Of a DNA stretch of 64,000 bases, positions 44,024 to 55,537 are shown one piece after another; the stretch's first letter is position 1; each line of letters starts with the position of its first letter. The stretch is from Skeletonema tropicum. Lineage: Eukaryota; Bacillariophyta; Thalassiosirophyceae; Thalassiosirales; Thalassiosiraceae. Below the pieces are notes generated by a model. That model was given only the letters and a program-made list of their open reading frames with translations. It was not told where the DNA came from and ran no database searches. The DNA is taken from the NCBI GenBank assembly GCA_037178625.1, contig CM074129.1:1736001-1800000 (forward strand). Direction: 5' to 3'. A program made the position numbers and the translations under genes.

Positions 44024-46189
44024 TAACAATCCTGGTATGGGTCATGTCTTTTTCATGAGGAAAATGGAAGGCGCCGACAAGGTTCGCTACAAGTACTACC
44101 AAGAACAGATTCTACTGCCGTTCATCAATGGAGTAAGGAAGGAATTAGATGACTTCGATGTTTCGATTGGCACTAGCATCCCAAAGAAGCTGACTGCAGT
44201 GTCGTGGTGTGATGGGGATCTGGCACAAGTAGCGACCATTGTTGATGATGTGGATCGGCTGACTGAGAATCTAGTTATTGCATTGAAGCAAAACGCAGCA
44301 CGGTCAGCAGCAGATCTGGCAAAGGTCTTTAAAACCTTGAAGTCATTGATAGGAAAACTCACGGGAGATGACTCCCCAGCTACCCAGATAATGAAGAAGA
44401 GAATTAGAGAGGCCATGAAGGAGCTTGAAGCGGCTGGTGACCTCTGCATGAAAAAAGCCAACCACAAGAACGCCTTGGTTGATTTTCTATCTATTTTACC
44501 TGCAGCTGCAACACAGGCTGCTACGGTCAAGAATATCGTACATGGATTCATTGAGAATGGTATGATTGACCGAGAGTCAAGGCGCTTCCCAGTTCTACAC
44601 AAGATACTTCACACGCTGAAGCGTGACATCTTGATGTCGGAGGTGGATGATGTATTGGATGCATTTCCTCATCTCCTTGACCAAGTGAACCAATATGGAC
44701 GAGTATCTGAAGAAGTATTTGACGAACTTGGATTTACGCGAGACATCACACCGGATGGAGCTGAGTACATTAGACCAGATTCAGTCCGACAGACACACAT
44801 GCGCCGAGCTGAGTGCCTCACTCATTCTTTTCAAGCTAATCTTCGTCTTAAAGACTTAGAAGATAAGAGGAGGGCAATCCGTGAGAAGCGCATGAAGGAA
44901 AATGCCAAGCACCAAGGGCATCTTGATACTCATGCAGCCATCGTCAAGAAGCTGTGTGATATGATTAGCTTAGATGCGGAAGAGTCTAACCTGAAACATT
45001 GCCGTCTCAAAGACTTTGCTGTGCTGTCGGCACCAGAGCTGAACAAATTCATCAGATATCATGACAACACAATTCGTTATGTGAAAGATATCCCAAACAA
45101 GGGGACCCTTGAAGAGGCGGAGCGTGGCCTCCCCAAATCTATTCTTCTCGCGTATCAATGTTGAGAGAAGCCTTGCTTGCTCGAGGGAAAGCTGCCGCAT
45201 GATCTTGGCGGTGCTGCTGCTGCTGCTACTGAGGATGATGAGGATGAAGTAATGATTCAATTGGACGATGCTGTCACCGTGCATAGAGTTGGCGGCGAAG
45301 AAGACAATGTCTTGTGTGCTTCTGAACTGCTTGCCAGTGAAGAATGGGTGAAGTCATTAGTTGAGCTATTTAGTTTGGAGGAGTACATGCCGTCATGTTT
45401 CAATATACTCCCTACTCAAGAAGAAGCAAATCGAAAGGAGCTCGCTGAACTGAAGACCAAAGCCGACACATTGCAGAAGATTCTTTGTCAGAGATTGAAA
45501 GAACACGTTGGAAGACGTGCCATATCTACAAAAGATAGTTGGGTTTGGAAATTTGCTCACAAGAACTTAGCAGTTGTTTCGGCATTCATGATCCTTGCTG
45601 GTCACACCAAATCGCGAATTGCTTGCATCGCTGAAGGCGACGCACTTCTTGCTCCAGTTCTGAACAAGTTTATTCCTTGCACGAGGTCGCTGGATCATCA
45701 AGGTTGTTATCTCTTCTTCGATAATAACAATTATACATTATCCGTAGCGGGAAGGTGACAGGCAGAGGAGTTGGCACAAGATTGACGGAGCACAAGAGTT
45801 GTGCAAAGGCAAACCATGCGTCGTCAAACTTTTATGGCCTGTATCCATCTGTAGACTCTTCACGCTCCGAGAGGCTTGGTAAGAAAGGATGCTTTGAAGA
45901 TTTATTGCCTGTGTTTGCTGCTGGGTTCGATCCAAAGTGTAGTGGTGCTAAATCTATCGGTAAAGATGTGAACGAAGGAGGCATATTGTTATTGAATGCG
46001 TGCGAGAAGGCAACGATCGCATCATCCAAGCAAGATGGGAAGATGACTGATACTGAGAAGTTCCTTTCGATCGTTGCATACCAATTCGAGTTGGGTTATG
46101 ACCTTGCTATTGCTGCTCGGGATAACGTATCAGAGAGTCCTGGATTTGAATCATTCTTAGGTGTATTTGGAGGCAGAGAAGGATTATGA

Positions 46190-47530
46190 GAAACTTCCAA
46201 ATATCCGAATTGAGGAGTGGTGTCATGGATGTTATTATTTGTTATTTGTAATCATTGTTTTATGTATTATAATTCAGTAGACTTGATTTTGTTTCAATGA
46301 CCCCAAATTTTCTGACTCTACAAAACAGCTCTGCATTGCATTTATTATTCAGCTCGGTCAACAACTTCTTCTCCATCAGATTCAGCTTAGTACTCCATGA
46401 TTTACAAACATGACATCACATAGAAAGGGTCTTCAGCGATGCTGCCGTTCATCTGAACGGTTCATCCCCCATCAGATGCTAGAATGTAAACCAACAGTTC
46501 GTCAACATTAGTGTCGTCCAGTTCCCATTCCAAATTCCCGTCGGCTCGAGCTCCGGACCGAGCTGTAAATTGAGCAAGATGACCAACCAAAAGTGGCATA
46601 TTATTATTATGATCAGAGCTTGTATGTAGACAGTTAATTATTCAGCGGCATCCCAGTGTATTGTCCCAGTGTATTGTTCTTGTGCACCCTAAACCAAAGA
46701 TTGTTGTGTGTGGGGGGTCATTGAAACAAATCAAGTCTACTGCATAACAAAAGCCTCATTCTGATTCGTATTCTCTGGAAGCTGGTGGTTGTAAGGCGTT
46801 GGAGCACTGCTGAGAGACAAGGGCGGCATCTCTCTGACAGTGTCCATCAACTATTTCTTTCTTCTCCCATGCGGTGATGATGTAGATTAGACCATGCCAT
46901 CTCGCTTGCGAGTTGTGCGGAGGCGTTTCCGTGCAAGTTCTGTTGATATTTATATCTTCAAAACGGCTACAGACGAAACATTGCCGCCTAAATAAATGGA
47001 TTCAGCGAGGAAATATGGGTTGGTGAGTGCATTTATGTGCTGCAGAGGTGAACAACGCTGCTGTACTCAGGAGTCGACGATAGAGGTGCGCCATGGTTTC
47101 GATGTGTGTTTTGTAATGATGGGCAGAAGTTGGACATCCCTTCCACGTGGCCCAACGTACCAAAAAGTCAGTTTTTTGCACCTCTAGCATGGGATCGGCG
47201 TGCAACCTCCATGTCGATGGGCACGCCTAGACGTTTGGGTTCAGCTTTTAGTTTGTAGATAATATCGACCCACTCCCCACCCTTTAACCAACGGGGCATA
47301 TCAGCTCCACTAGGGCTAGAACTTTCATTCTAACCCTAGCTTGGCTTGTCAGGGCAAGAGGGGGTCAAACTGAGAGTTTAACCCAATTTTCGCACCACTC
47401 CTTGTCTCTCTCTTCTGAAGTGCCTCTCCTCTCTCTAGTGTCCGGCTAGTCGTACCGATCGTGTCCGCCCCCAGCAGGTAGTAGGAACTTTAGTCAAGTA
47501 CTGAAAGTACTTGATAAGATATAAGTATAT
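46190..47530. other. No recognisable gene; contains a widely spaced inverted repeat
   Basis: GTAGACTTGATTTTGTTTCA (46277 onward) is inverted at 46714-46740, enclosing about 410 bp. At 47268-47302 the string CCCACTCCCCACCCTTTAAC repeats a sequence at 17107-17140. A short hairpin of AGGGCTAGAA and TTCTAACCCT lies at 47329-47355. ORFs are short and look like noise. Confidence 0.45.
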
Positions 47531-47539
47531 AGGTGTCCC

Positions 47540-47745
47540 TCTCCTATGTTGATTGACTGAATACCGGCCGACCAAGCTACGCTACGCTACGTACATACAG
47601 GTGCATCTACTTCACGAAGAAGTAGCTAGCTCTCAGTCGACTCAGGAGTCTTCTCAGCCATCTACAGATACTCTTCTTGTTTACAATACCAGTGATACGT
47701 AGATTAACGTAGCACAGAAATACCTAAAGCCCCACACACAAAAAT
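47540..47745. repeat. Fragment related to 22,300-22,780
   Basis: Shares CTCCTATGTTGATTGAC, a Ser/Gln-type coding stretch (CTCTCAGTCGACTCA) and the motif CGTAGCACAGAAATACCTAAA with the 22.3-22.8 kb region. It overlaps the 3' end of the pseudogene on the other strand. Confidence 0.6.
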
Positions 47746-49207
47746 AGCTTGTTCGAATCGCCTAACCCCCCCCCTGTGAATTACGCCGATGGCGTCGAAA
47801 GACCGGCGCGTGCGGGGAGGGACTCGCGAGCGCCTGAAAAAAAATCTGTGGCACTCTTGCATATGTTGTAGTCTCATCGATTCTCGGCCCGCCATCACCT
47901 TCCGAGGTGTGCATCTTGGACAGACATGGATCAGCGTGTCCATGGATTGCAGAGCCACGGCCATTGCAGCATCTTCATGTTCAAAGCCTTCTGATGGGAT
48001 GCGAAGCAGATCATTCTCGTTCATTGCTTTTTCATTATCACGTAGTGTCGTACTGTAGTCCTCTTCGTCGTCAACCTCTTCCTCTCCATTCTCTTCATCA
48101 TCCGAGCCTGCCGCTTCTTGTGCATTGTTTCGCTCCAAGGCTTTGAGTTTGCGTTTCTCTTCATCCTTCATCTTGGTCGCTTCCAACAAATCAGCAATGC
48201 CTTTGCTTAAAACATCATTGCACCGAAGGAGGAGTTTGTTGATCATCATCTTCTTCTGATTGACTCCGCGAGAAGCTCCAAATAGGGTTTGGACATTGTT
48301 CATTTGTGCATGTGCACTTTCATTATTCTGCTCGTCTAATGCACCCGCATTCTTCCAATACTCGAATTGCAAGTCGATTGTTGCCTTCGCCAACGAGATC
48401 AGCAAATGGCATTGAGTTCGCATTAGCGGCATTAGCGGGAGTATCGCCCGGAAACAACTTCCTCGATGCAGCGTCGACGTTGACGTCGTCGTCGTCGTTG
48501 TCGTCGTCATCATCACCATCATCTTCTTCTTCTTTCCGCTTCTTTGTTACAGGTGTGTAGCCAGTTGTTCTTTCTCTTGCAGAAGATGGGCGAGGGCCAA
48601 TAGTTTTAGTAGCCGATACTTCAGATGCCATAGTCACCCCATGAGATTTTTTAGTAGTCGTCACGATTGTTAGTGATGCGTTGGTACTCTCCACCGGACC
48701 AATTGTCTTTGTCGCATCCCTATCACTCTGTCTAATTTCATTCTTTTCGTTCTCCCTCCTCCTTTTAATTAGAAATTTTCCAAGGAGATCCTTACTCAGA
48801 AACCATAATTCAGTTTTGTCATTGATGTCAAATTTTTCAATCGGCGTGCCCCCCTCAACGCTGCTAATTTGAGAGGCATCCCTCGATTGTGAGCAAGCGA
48901 TCTGCACCACCTTGTCATTGACTCCGTGTTTGAGGTGTAAGAAATATCCGGCGTCATCCCCAAGCATGTCCTCATATGGTATACACACCGATCCCAGTGG
49001 TTTGGTTATAAATGCGTCGTCCACCATGGTAACGTCAACGCCCCTCATATTGGATGAATTCTCGTCATATCCAGCGACCACGTTGCAAAGATCTATTAAA
49101 ACACTGATGTCATGCCATCTTCCCATCACATCGTCATTTCGTCGGACGATGAAAGCAACTGCCTTCCGAAGAATGGCTAACGCATTTCTAGATTTGAACG
49201 ATGTCAT
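47704..49207 (-). pseudogene. Unrecognised acidic protein with a C-terminal C2H2-like finger, one frameshift
   Basis: ATG 49207 opens a frame to 48323 (MTSFKSRNALAILRK, MGRWHDISVLIDLC, a Lys/Glu/Asp-rich stretch, MPFADLVGEG). The alternative frame is open from 48522 to 47704 and continues plausibly (ATIDLQFEYWKNAGALDEQN, KGIADLLEATKMKDEEK, acidic stretch, CPRC...LQHMQECH). The two overlap near 48330-48420, where a single indel would join them. The CPRC...HMQECH pattern suggests a zinc finger. The architecture resembles other transposon accessory proteins in this window, but the family is unknown. Confidence 0.5.
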
Positions 49208-49379
49208 AATACTCTACATTAGGCGCCACCACTCTGGGGACATCAAATGATGAGCCGGGATTTGGATTCATACGGAGTAGTAGCATCACTTTGAGCCATC
49301 TTTGGCTTGTGCCCCCAAAGTGCTGATGTCGCCTACGTGCCCCGAAAAAGGGACTTTATCGCTAACAACGCCCTAGTTA

Positions 49380-50756
49380 GGCGGGGACAATTTAATCTTC
49401 AAGTTACTATTAAGCGCAGCTTGCTGTGGTGAGGGGGGGGGGTCAACTTTTCTACCCCCGGTGTAGAGGCTGTAGTAGAGTAGGTCGTGTGGGCATGGTT
49501 GTGTATGATCTTAGTTGTTACTCGTTGCATTGCACGTGCCTGCTCCGCTCGTGCTTCCAATTTATCTTTCGCCTTCCCCTTGACAACCTTCTTGCCACTC
49601 TGAAGGCACATGATACAAATGGGTAAGCATTTGTAACAACCCGTCAAATTGCGTTGTCTCAATTGCTCTTGCCCCAGAAGAAAACTTCCAGCAGCTCCCG
49701 ACTCTGACTCTCCGCAATGAACACAAATAGGTTTCAGTTTCAATGTGCGACCATCATTTTTGTAGTAGCTTGGTTCAATTTGAGACTCGCAGGTCAAGTT
49801 CAGCTTCTGAACAATAATCTTACTCATATCATCTTCATCGCCAAATATCAAATCACCACACGAATACCTATCAGACAAAGACTCAAGCTTTGCCTTAAGA
49901 GCTGCGCTTCCTCTAGCGAAATCCGCATCCGAAGGGGAATATATGCAGCGACGTTTTCCACAAAAGTAGCAGACAATAAAACTTCTTAATTTCTTCGGGT
50001 CCCAACTTTTAAGCTTGAGCTCTTTGGCGACAGCTCTATCACATTGTGCTTTTGTCTCTGCTCCTTGACTCTTGTAAGAAGGTAGATCAGAAAAATCTGT
50101 GAGAGCATCCTCATTCCCTGCGAACATAGTAATGACTTCATCGCGAGAATAAAAATGCTCCGTCCGTCTGGGATTAATGATTGGTGTTGGCTGTCTCTGT
50201 AGGGCAACATTACGGAATTGTGGAGGAGTCGATTCACTGGAGAAATTCAACAAGATTGCAAGCACCTGGGTCAGACGCATCTGCAAGTGATTGTCTCAAT
50301 ACGCCCGATGGCGGCATCTAGAGCATCGTCCGTCACATCTTTTCCTTCCTTTTCAAGGAGCTTTTTGACACCCTTCTTCACAACAGTCAGCAGAAGATCC
50401 GAATGGTCATCATTTGCCCGCACCTTCGTACAGATCTTTGCATTAACTGTTTTCGTGCTCCTATAGAAATGCACGTCAATGAGCACCATGGCGATGCTGG
50501 GGGGCGGCAGCCGATGAGTTTAGAACCAAGCGATGTAAAAAATAACTCAACTAATAGTGTTGTTAGAGGGTAGTACTACCATTGTACCATTGTGTTGGTG
50601 TTGTGTGCTCGATGCCAACCAGTTGGAGGTTTGTGGTTTGTTAGTGGTTCTCACAGCGGGGGTAAAAATCCACTCAGGGGAACCACTAGCCCTAAAACCG
50701 GTGTCTAGGTGGGGGGGGGGTATTAATAGTAACTCAAAGATTAAATTGTCCCCGCC
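49380..50756. mobile_element. 1.38-kb Harbinger-like element with TTA target duplication
   Basis: GGCGGGGACAATTTAATCTT opens the element and the complement closes it; similarity of the ends extends to about 36 bp with two mismatches. TTA precedes (49377-49379) and follows (50757-50759). A TTA/TAA 3-bp duplication with G-rich ends is typical of PIF/Harbinger elements. It carries one zinc-finger protein gene and no recognisable DDE transposase, so it is probably mobilised in trans. Confidence 0.85.
49399..50489 (-). CDS. Zinc-finger protein carried by the Harbinger-like element, in two frames
   Basis: ATG 50489 opens about 72 codons (MVLIDVHFYRSTKTV, a helical region) ending at a stop near 50271. 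The overlapping frame from 50286 to 49399 continues (FYSRDEVITMFAG, CYFCGKRRC, CVHCGESES, CYKCLPICIMCLQSGKK, then a basic helix and His/Thr-rich end). An indel or an unrecognised intron near 50270 would join them. Four or more Cys pairs suggest two zinc-binding modules. It might be the DNA-binding partner protein of this element family. I do not recognise the exact family. Confidence 0.5.
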
Positions 50757-50998
50757 TTATTTCCGCGCAACAGGGTGTCAAAAAAGTCTTTTTGAGTTTT
50801 TTTTTAAATTTCATTCGATTTATAAGAAAACTGGGCTTGGCCACATTCGGCCCCTTTGGGAAACCGTGGCGAACGGACCTGTCGATTCATGTTGTCCGCG
50901 AACGGCTTATTTCGAACATTCGAATGAATTATAAATTTATTTAGTGTGTTACGTCTTTGTTACATTTCGTTACCCGTAAACTCGAATCGTTACAAATA

Positions 50999-51097
50999 AG
51001 ACAGGCGCAAATAAAATGTGCTAGGGTAAATTTTGTTCTGCAGGCTTGGCGCTAGATATTTTTAAATTACCATAGCTCATTTTATTTGCGCCTGTCT
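50999..51097. mobile_element. 99-bp TA-flanked MITE
   Basis: AGACAGGCGCAAATAAAATG is perfectly inverted at the other end, and imperfect complementarity continues inward. TA lies on both sides (50997-50998 and 51098-51099). Size and TA site fit a Stowaway-like/mariner-derived MITE. Confidence 0.85.
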
Positions 51098-51139
51098 TAA
51101 ATGTTACATTCGTTTCGCGTCGCACAGTCATACACAATA

Positions 51140-51310
51140 ATCAATTCGATTGATCGAATAAAGCAATGCTGCCCGATTAAGCAATGAAATTGCTAGCAAT
51201 CTGAAAGAAAAGAAATAGCTTTTCATAGCAACATAAGTAGATTATTGTAGTGAGACGAATCTGCTGCCGACCCCATCGCCTGCCTTTCGCAGGCATGGGG
51301 TCGGCGCTCG
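51140..51310. repeat. Direct repeat with a strong hairpin, copy 1
   Basis: Contains ATTGATCGAAT and GCAATGCT followed by a stem of about 16 bp with one bulge (CCGACCCCAT, GCCTGC / GCAGGC, ATGGGGTCGG; 51267-51304). A diverged copy lies at 54625-54800 in the same orientation. Confidence 0.65.
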
Positions 51311-51490
51311 AAAATCGATGATGCCTGACTTCCTGCGGTTACCGCCTCTCTTTCAGCTGGCGTGCAGGCGCCTACACTGCTCATCTCTTCTCTCTTCTAG
51401 CACATTTGGGGCTGCCTTGTTGGAATGCCACACCATTTCCCTGATTCTTTCGAAAGGCACTCACAATAATCGCGAACGGGGAGGGAGGAG

Positions 51491-53815
51491 GGACCCACAC
51501 CAATTTCGCACCTCATTTTCCCACCTTATTTTTTGACCTCTAAACTAAATTACCATAACATAAGATACTGATCTTACGTACAGATTTAACTAGCAGCAGC
51601 GTGTCAATTTATGTCATTTTTTTTTATTTGCTTGCAATAGCATCGAAGAAGTCACCATCATAACCATTAATAGCTTCTGCACCTTTCGGTATCACAGTGC
51701 CCAAATTTACGAATCTATTCTATACGTTATATTCAACTTCCGGTTTGATTTGTGCCCGGGTGTATTGAATACTCAAGACAAGATAGTACGTTCCTAAACA
51801 CAACAACGCGCTGCATACCCCACCAACTTTTTTCGGCACCAAGAGCAATGGAGACAATCGACGCCAAGGCTTGTCCACAAGACAGCCCCGAATTATTATT
51901 TGCAGGTCTACTACAATATCTATCCCAGAATTCATTGTTATCCCATTGGTACCGCATTTGGGATCGTCCGGATGACTACCCCGCATCAGAAGTACGTCGA
52001 CTTACAAACGAGGATGAGTTATGAGTTGCATAAAATCGATCAATTGAACAAAATGTCATTACAAAACTTCGTGGGTATAGAACACGACCACTGGATATGT
52101 TTATTGAAAAGCTGTAAGTTGGTGAAAGAAAACACGGATGGTGATATCAGTTTTACTACTGAGGATAAACGGAAAGAGTTTCTCCATGAATACGACATTG
52201 ACGCAGAGGTCGAATCAGCTAATTGTTTAAGAACAAGTAAGCGGAGGTACATTCGTCTTGGACCTAAGACTGATAACTGGCATGCAAACGCACCACTTCA
52301 AGCGAAGAAGGAAAAATTCAGTCCACCTCGTTGCCCTAACATTGGTGTGATTGGGCGGAGGCTGAATAAAGATTTGCAATTTAGGATTGAGGAAGAACGA
52401 AATGACGAGGAAGATGATTGGGGTGACACCGGTAGCAACGACACCGATGTTGATATCAGCGATGATGCCAACAGCAACGAATGCGCTGATGAATGCACTG
52501 ACGAATATGTTGCCGAATGTGCTGACACCGGCGAAGCTGCAAAGCCATGTACATCAGCGCACCACCCGTTTCCACTCCTTCAATGTTATGGATTGGCAGA
52601 TCTTGACTTGTCGGACGAGACAGACTGCAATAGATTCAAACGCATATTGGGGGAGATGGTGGCAAAGCAGCAGCAGCAGCACACCAAAGAGAAGAATGTG
52701 GTTGAGTATTTCCAACTCCGACAGAATAAACCTACAACTGCAGTTGCAGTACGTTCACACAAGTCAGATGATGCATTCGAGTCATACCACCGAAGAAATC
52801 CGTTCCTGCAGAATGTAGTAGGTTGTCTTGACGAAGATGTAAAAGTAGGAGCCCTTCGGTTGTCGGGATATCTAGCAAAGCATCATAAGGATGAGTTTAT
52901 TGATGCTGCAAATGCAGTCACTGGTGTGTTAAATGCAACTGAGAGTGCAGCTCTCTTTACTGAAGCTGGTTTGGTAGATGAACAATGGAATACTATAATG
53001 AGACACCTTCGACAAAAATTTGATGCAAAGATTGCCTGCTCCTTACTGGATATGAAGCGCAAAAGCTATGAAGGATATACAATGCCTCGGGTAAAAGTTA
53101 TCTACCATCGAGCTGGACAGAAAGATGAAGAGAAGATTACGGCAGAATATCAAGACATCAAAGCTGAGTTCAAGAAGGTGGTCGAGACGCTCTCGCGAGT
53201 TCATCTATTGAAAAAACAATAATGATACACAAAGCGTCACTACGCAGAAGATCATGGACTAGAAGCAATCGAGAATCACGCTGACTTGTGTCTGTGCCTT
53301 GAGGAATGGGTAGAACAGTTCCATCAGACTGAAAGGAAGAAAGTTGAGGAGAAATGCAAATATGAAAAAGACCCAATAAAGCACGCCGAGACTGCTGCAA
53401 AGAAGAGAGCTGGTTTGATCAACCCAGACGTCATGGCACAATGTAGAAAGACAAAGAAGCCACGAGGACCGTACAATAAAGATGATTAAGTGTTCACTCA
53501 ATTTTGAGTGACATCGAGGTTGTGCGAAGTGCTGAAAATGTAGGGATCGGTAGAATATGGTGTGCGGCAACTGTTCTTGGTATTGTTTTTGTTCGATGTT
53601 ATGCATTGGATGTCCTGTGGAGTTCAGTACTCTCTCTACGGAGCGAGTCTTCATGGTCTAATTTTTTATGCAGAGATTGAGCGGGGAAATAGGGGGCAAG
53701 CGGGGGGAAGAAAAAAACTTAGCATGTAAAATTATCTATCTACTGTCCAGATAGCCCACAAAAGGGGGATGGTAGGAAAATTTTTTTTAACTAGTGGCGA
53801 AATTGGTGTGGACCC
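51491..53815. mobile_element. 2.3-kb element with ~20-bp inverted ends
   Basis: GGACCCACACCAATTTCGC at the left and GGGTCCACACCAATTTCGC (reverse strand) at the right form inverted ends with two mismatches. The element carries one long gene. The direct repeats at 51140-51310 and 54625-54800 lie outside it on either side, as if it had inserted between older duplicated segments. A target duplication was not identified. Confidence 0.65.
51849..53489 (+). pseudogene. Unrecognised protein of the 2.3-kb element
   Basis: The main frame 51900-53222 (441 codons, opening at TTG after a possible acceptor TTTGCAG) encodes HKIDQLNKMSLQNFVGIEHD, an acidic Asp/Asn/Cys-rich region, and a helical C-terminal half (FLQNVVGCLDEDVKVGALRL, LTEAGL-like repeats, RQKFDAKIACSLLDMKRK). 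An ATG in another frame at 51849 may supply the first exon. TAA TGA at 53220-53225 ends it, but the same frame reopens (HYAEDHGLEAIENHADLCLC, EEWVEQFHQTERKK, a basic end) until 53489. Two adjacent stops suggest decay or an exon boundary. No catalytic motif was recognised. Confidence 0.45.
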
Positions 53816-55184
53816 GTGAAGCGCCAAGAACAAAAACGAATACTCAAGAATCCAGGGTTGTTCACATTCGTTCGAATTCGTTTTGAGAAATTGCGGGAAA
53901 TCCTTAAGTGTAGAACTCGGAAATTATTGCGGGACTCCATTTACTTAGGGGGGAGGCAACCTTCCAAAACTCTTGCTCCTTTCTATCACTTTATGTTCGT
54001 TCGATTGATAAGATCGCCACTCGCACCCAATGATACTCGCACTTTCGAGTTCAATCGTTCGTGGTTCATCGTTTGACTCAATCGAAAGCTACCATGTCCA
54101 TGGCCACGGCCGTCAGTCGACGAAGCGGAGAAGATTGCCGTGTGAATCGTTTTGCTTCAATTTTAATCAAATGTATCATTTGCCTCCTAGAATTTGACGA
54201 CATAGTATACACATTAAAAAGATTTTGGCCGTGCTTTTGGAGCTCGAAACGCAAAGTCAAAATATTATACAATCATTGGAGGAACGGAAGTCTATCGAAC
54301 TGATGATCATGCCAATGCCTCGTGGAATAAATTAGAAACTGAAGGCAGGCGTAATCCAGCTTGCCCGACAGGAAGAGTCTGCAGGACCTCGTTGTGAAGA
54401 GATTGCTCGAATAGCTCAAGAGAAAGAGGAACGGAATGCTCGCCTTGCTCAGAGGATGAGAATGATCACCGAGAGGAAGTGGAAAGTGATAGAAAGATTC
54501 AAGAAGAGGATGATTTGATACTGAAGCAATTATTAGTCTTACTCTTACAGCTTCCGAGTCTTACTAACTGCGAAGATTGCAGCACTTTTAGCACTATCGT
54601 ACAATTCATTATCAAATCATGAGAAAGAAGATTGATCGAATGAGGCAATGCTCCACGCACAGCTATGATCCTTGCTCCCAGGCACAATGCGAAGAAAGGT
54701 TTTAGTAGCTTTTAACAGCTAGCAGCATTTAATGAGTATAAGTATTGAGACAACCCTATCGCCTGCATCTTGCAGGCATGGGGTCGGCTTTCGAAACTCA
54801 AAATCTAAGATACCTGTGACTTCCTAGGTTGCCACTCATTTCGCTGGCGTGCATGCGTCTATCTATCTGCTTTATCTCTTCTCAACACTATGTACTCTCT
54901 AAATAGCACACGGTGCATGGTGCACAATAGTGCCGAATGTTCATACTAATTAATCGCCCTCCAAACTTACGCCGTGAAGTTTTGGGAGAGCCAGAGATAC
55001 TGTGACTTCCGAGGTTGAAGCACCAATGTATCTGCTTGAACTTCTCTCTATTCTAGAGCGCACGGTGCACCCTAGTACTTTGTCGAGACTTTGTCGGCAG
55101 CTCTCTCTCTCTAGAGAGCATCAATCCCGTTCCTGCCTGTACTGTGGGACTGAGGGAGTAAGTTTCTATCTCCTCCTCCAGACT
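53816..55184. other. Repeat-rich stretch, no convincing gene
   Basis: 54061-54480 shows short ORFs in several frames, one with a CIICLLEFDD string like the first half of a RING finger and one with a coiled-coil-like KEERNARLAQ segment; they do not join into a gene I can support. 54625-54800 is the second copy of the hairpin repeat. CTGTGACTTCC and GCTGGCGTGCA strings recur at 51330, 54815 and 55000. Confidence 0.4.
54625..54800. repeat. Direct repeat with a strong hairpin, copy 2
   Basis: Diverged copy of 51140-51310. The hairpin (54752-54787) keeps GCCTGC/GCAGGC and ATGGGGTCGG while the 5' side has changed to ACCCTAT, replacing a C-G by a T-G pair. This suggests the stem tolerates change while staying paired. 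Confidence 0.6.
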
Positions 55185-55537
55185 CCAGAGATAGTTTGTT
55201 GCTTCTTGCAATTCACTGAACACACCATACTGGTGAATCCTTCCACGAATAATTTGGACGAAGATGAAATTTATAGTAAGTACTTGAACTTACTTAATTC
55301 AGATTTTTTCAAATTGCCTCAAAAACACCTTGCCTGCAGGAACGGGGCATGAGGTCTTGATTTGAAGTCGTCACCTCCTAAATCAGGTTCGTCATGGAAT
55401 CAAGATGATTCGATACAAAAGAAAGACATCATCAGATCACTCGACGTTGAATATCTATCTAGAGAGGTGAAAAAGAACACACAACAGCACTGTACTGACA
55501 GAAATCTCAGACTCACATTTTCATCTAGATATCCTCA

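Larger units (their letters stand above)
37875..46189 (+). pseudogene. Very large transposase-like gene, decayed and split by a nested transposon
   Basis: Parts in order: 37875-38265 (ATG 37875, stop near 37945, then LAEGLGITDG and a helical region), 38266-39421 in the next frame (Lys-rich linker TKRRTKKHKVKSK, a helix-turn-helix-like region KPLGISANKLIDTM...STKTTVSRAFRK, and TFSTDDTTCYIFEGK, which may hold a catalytic Asp), the nested element 39422-44023, then 44024-45164 (helical), a TGA, 45165-45758 in the same frame, and 45755-46189 after a further shift (IRSGKVTGRGVGTRLTEHK, FYGLYPS). Joining 39421 to 44024 keeps the frame, so the inserted element split a then-open gene. Undamaged, the product would be about 1,200 residues. 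I do not recognise the family; the DNA-binding start and DDT block suggest a transposase. Confidence 0.65.

Noticed and set aside
54061..54303. RING-finger gene suggested by CIICLLEFDD
   Set aside because: Only the first Cys pair is present; later zinc ligands are missing and neighbouring frames do not join.
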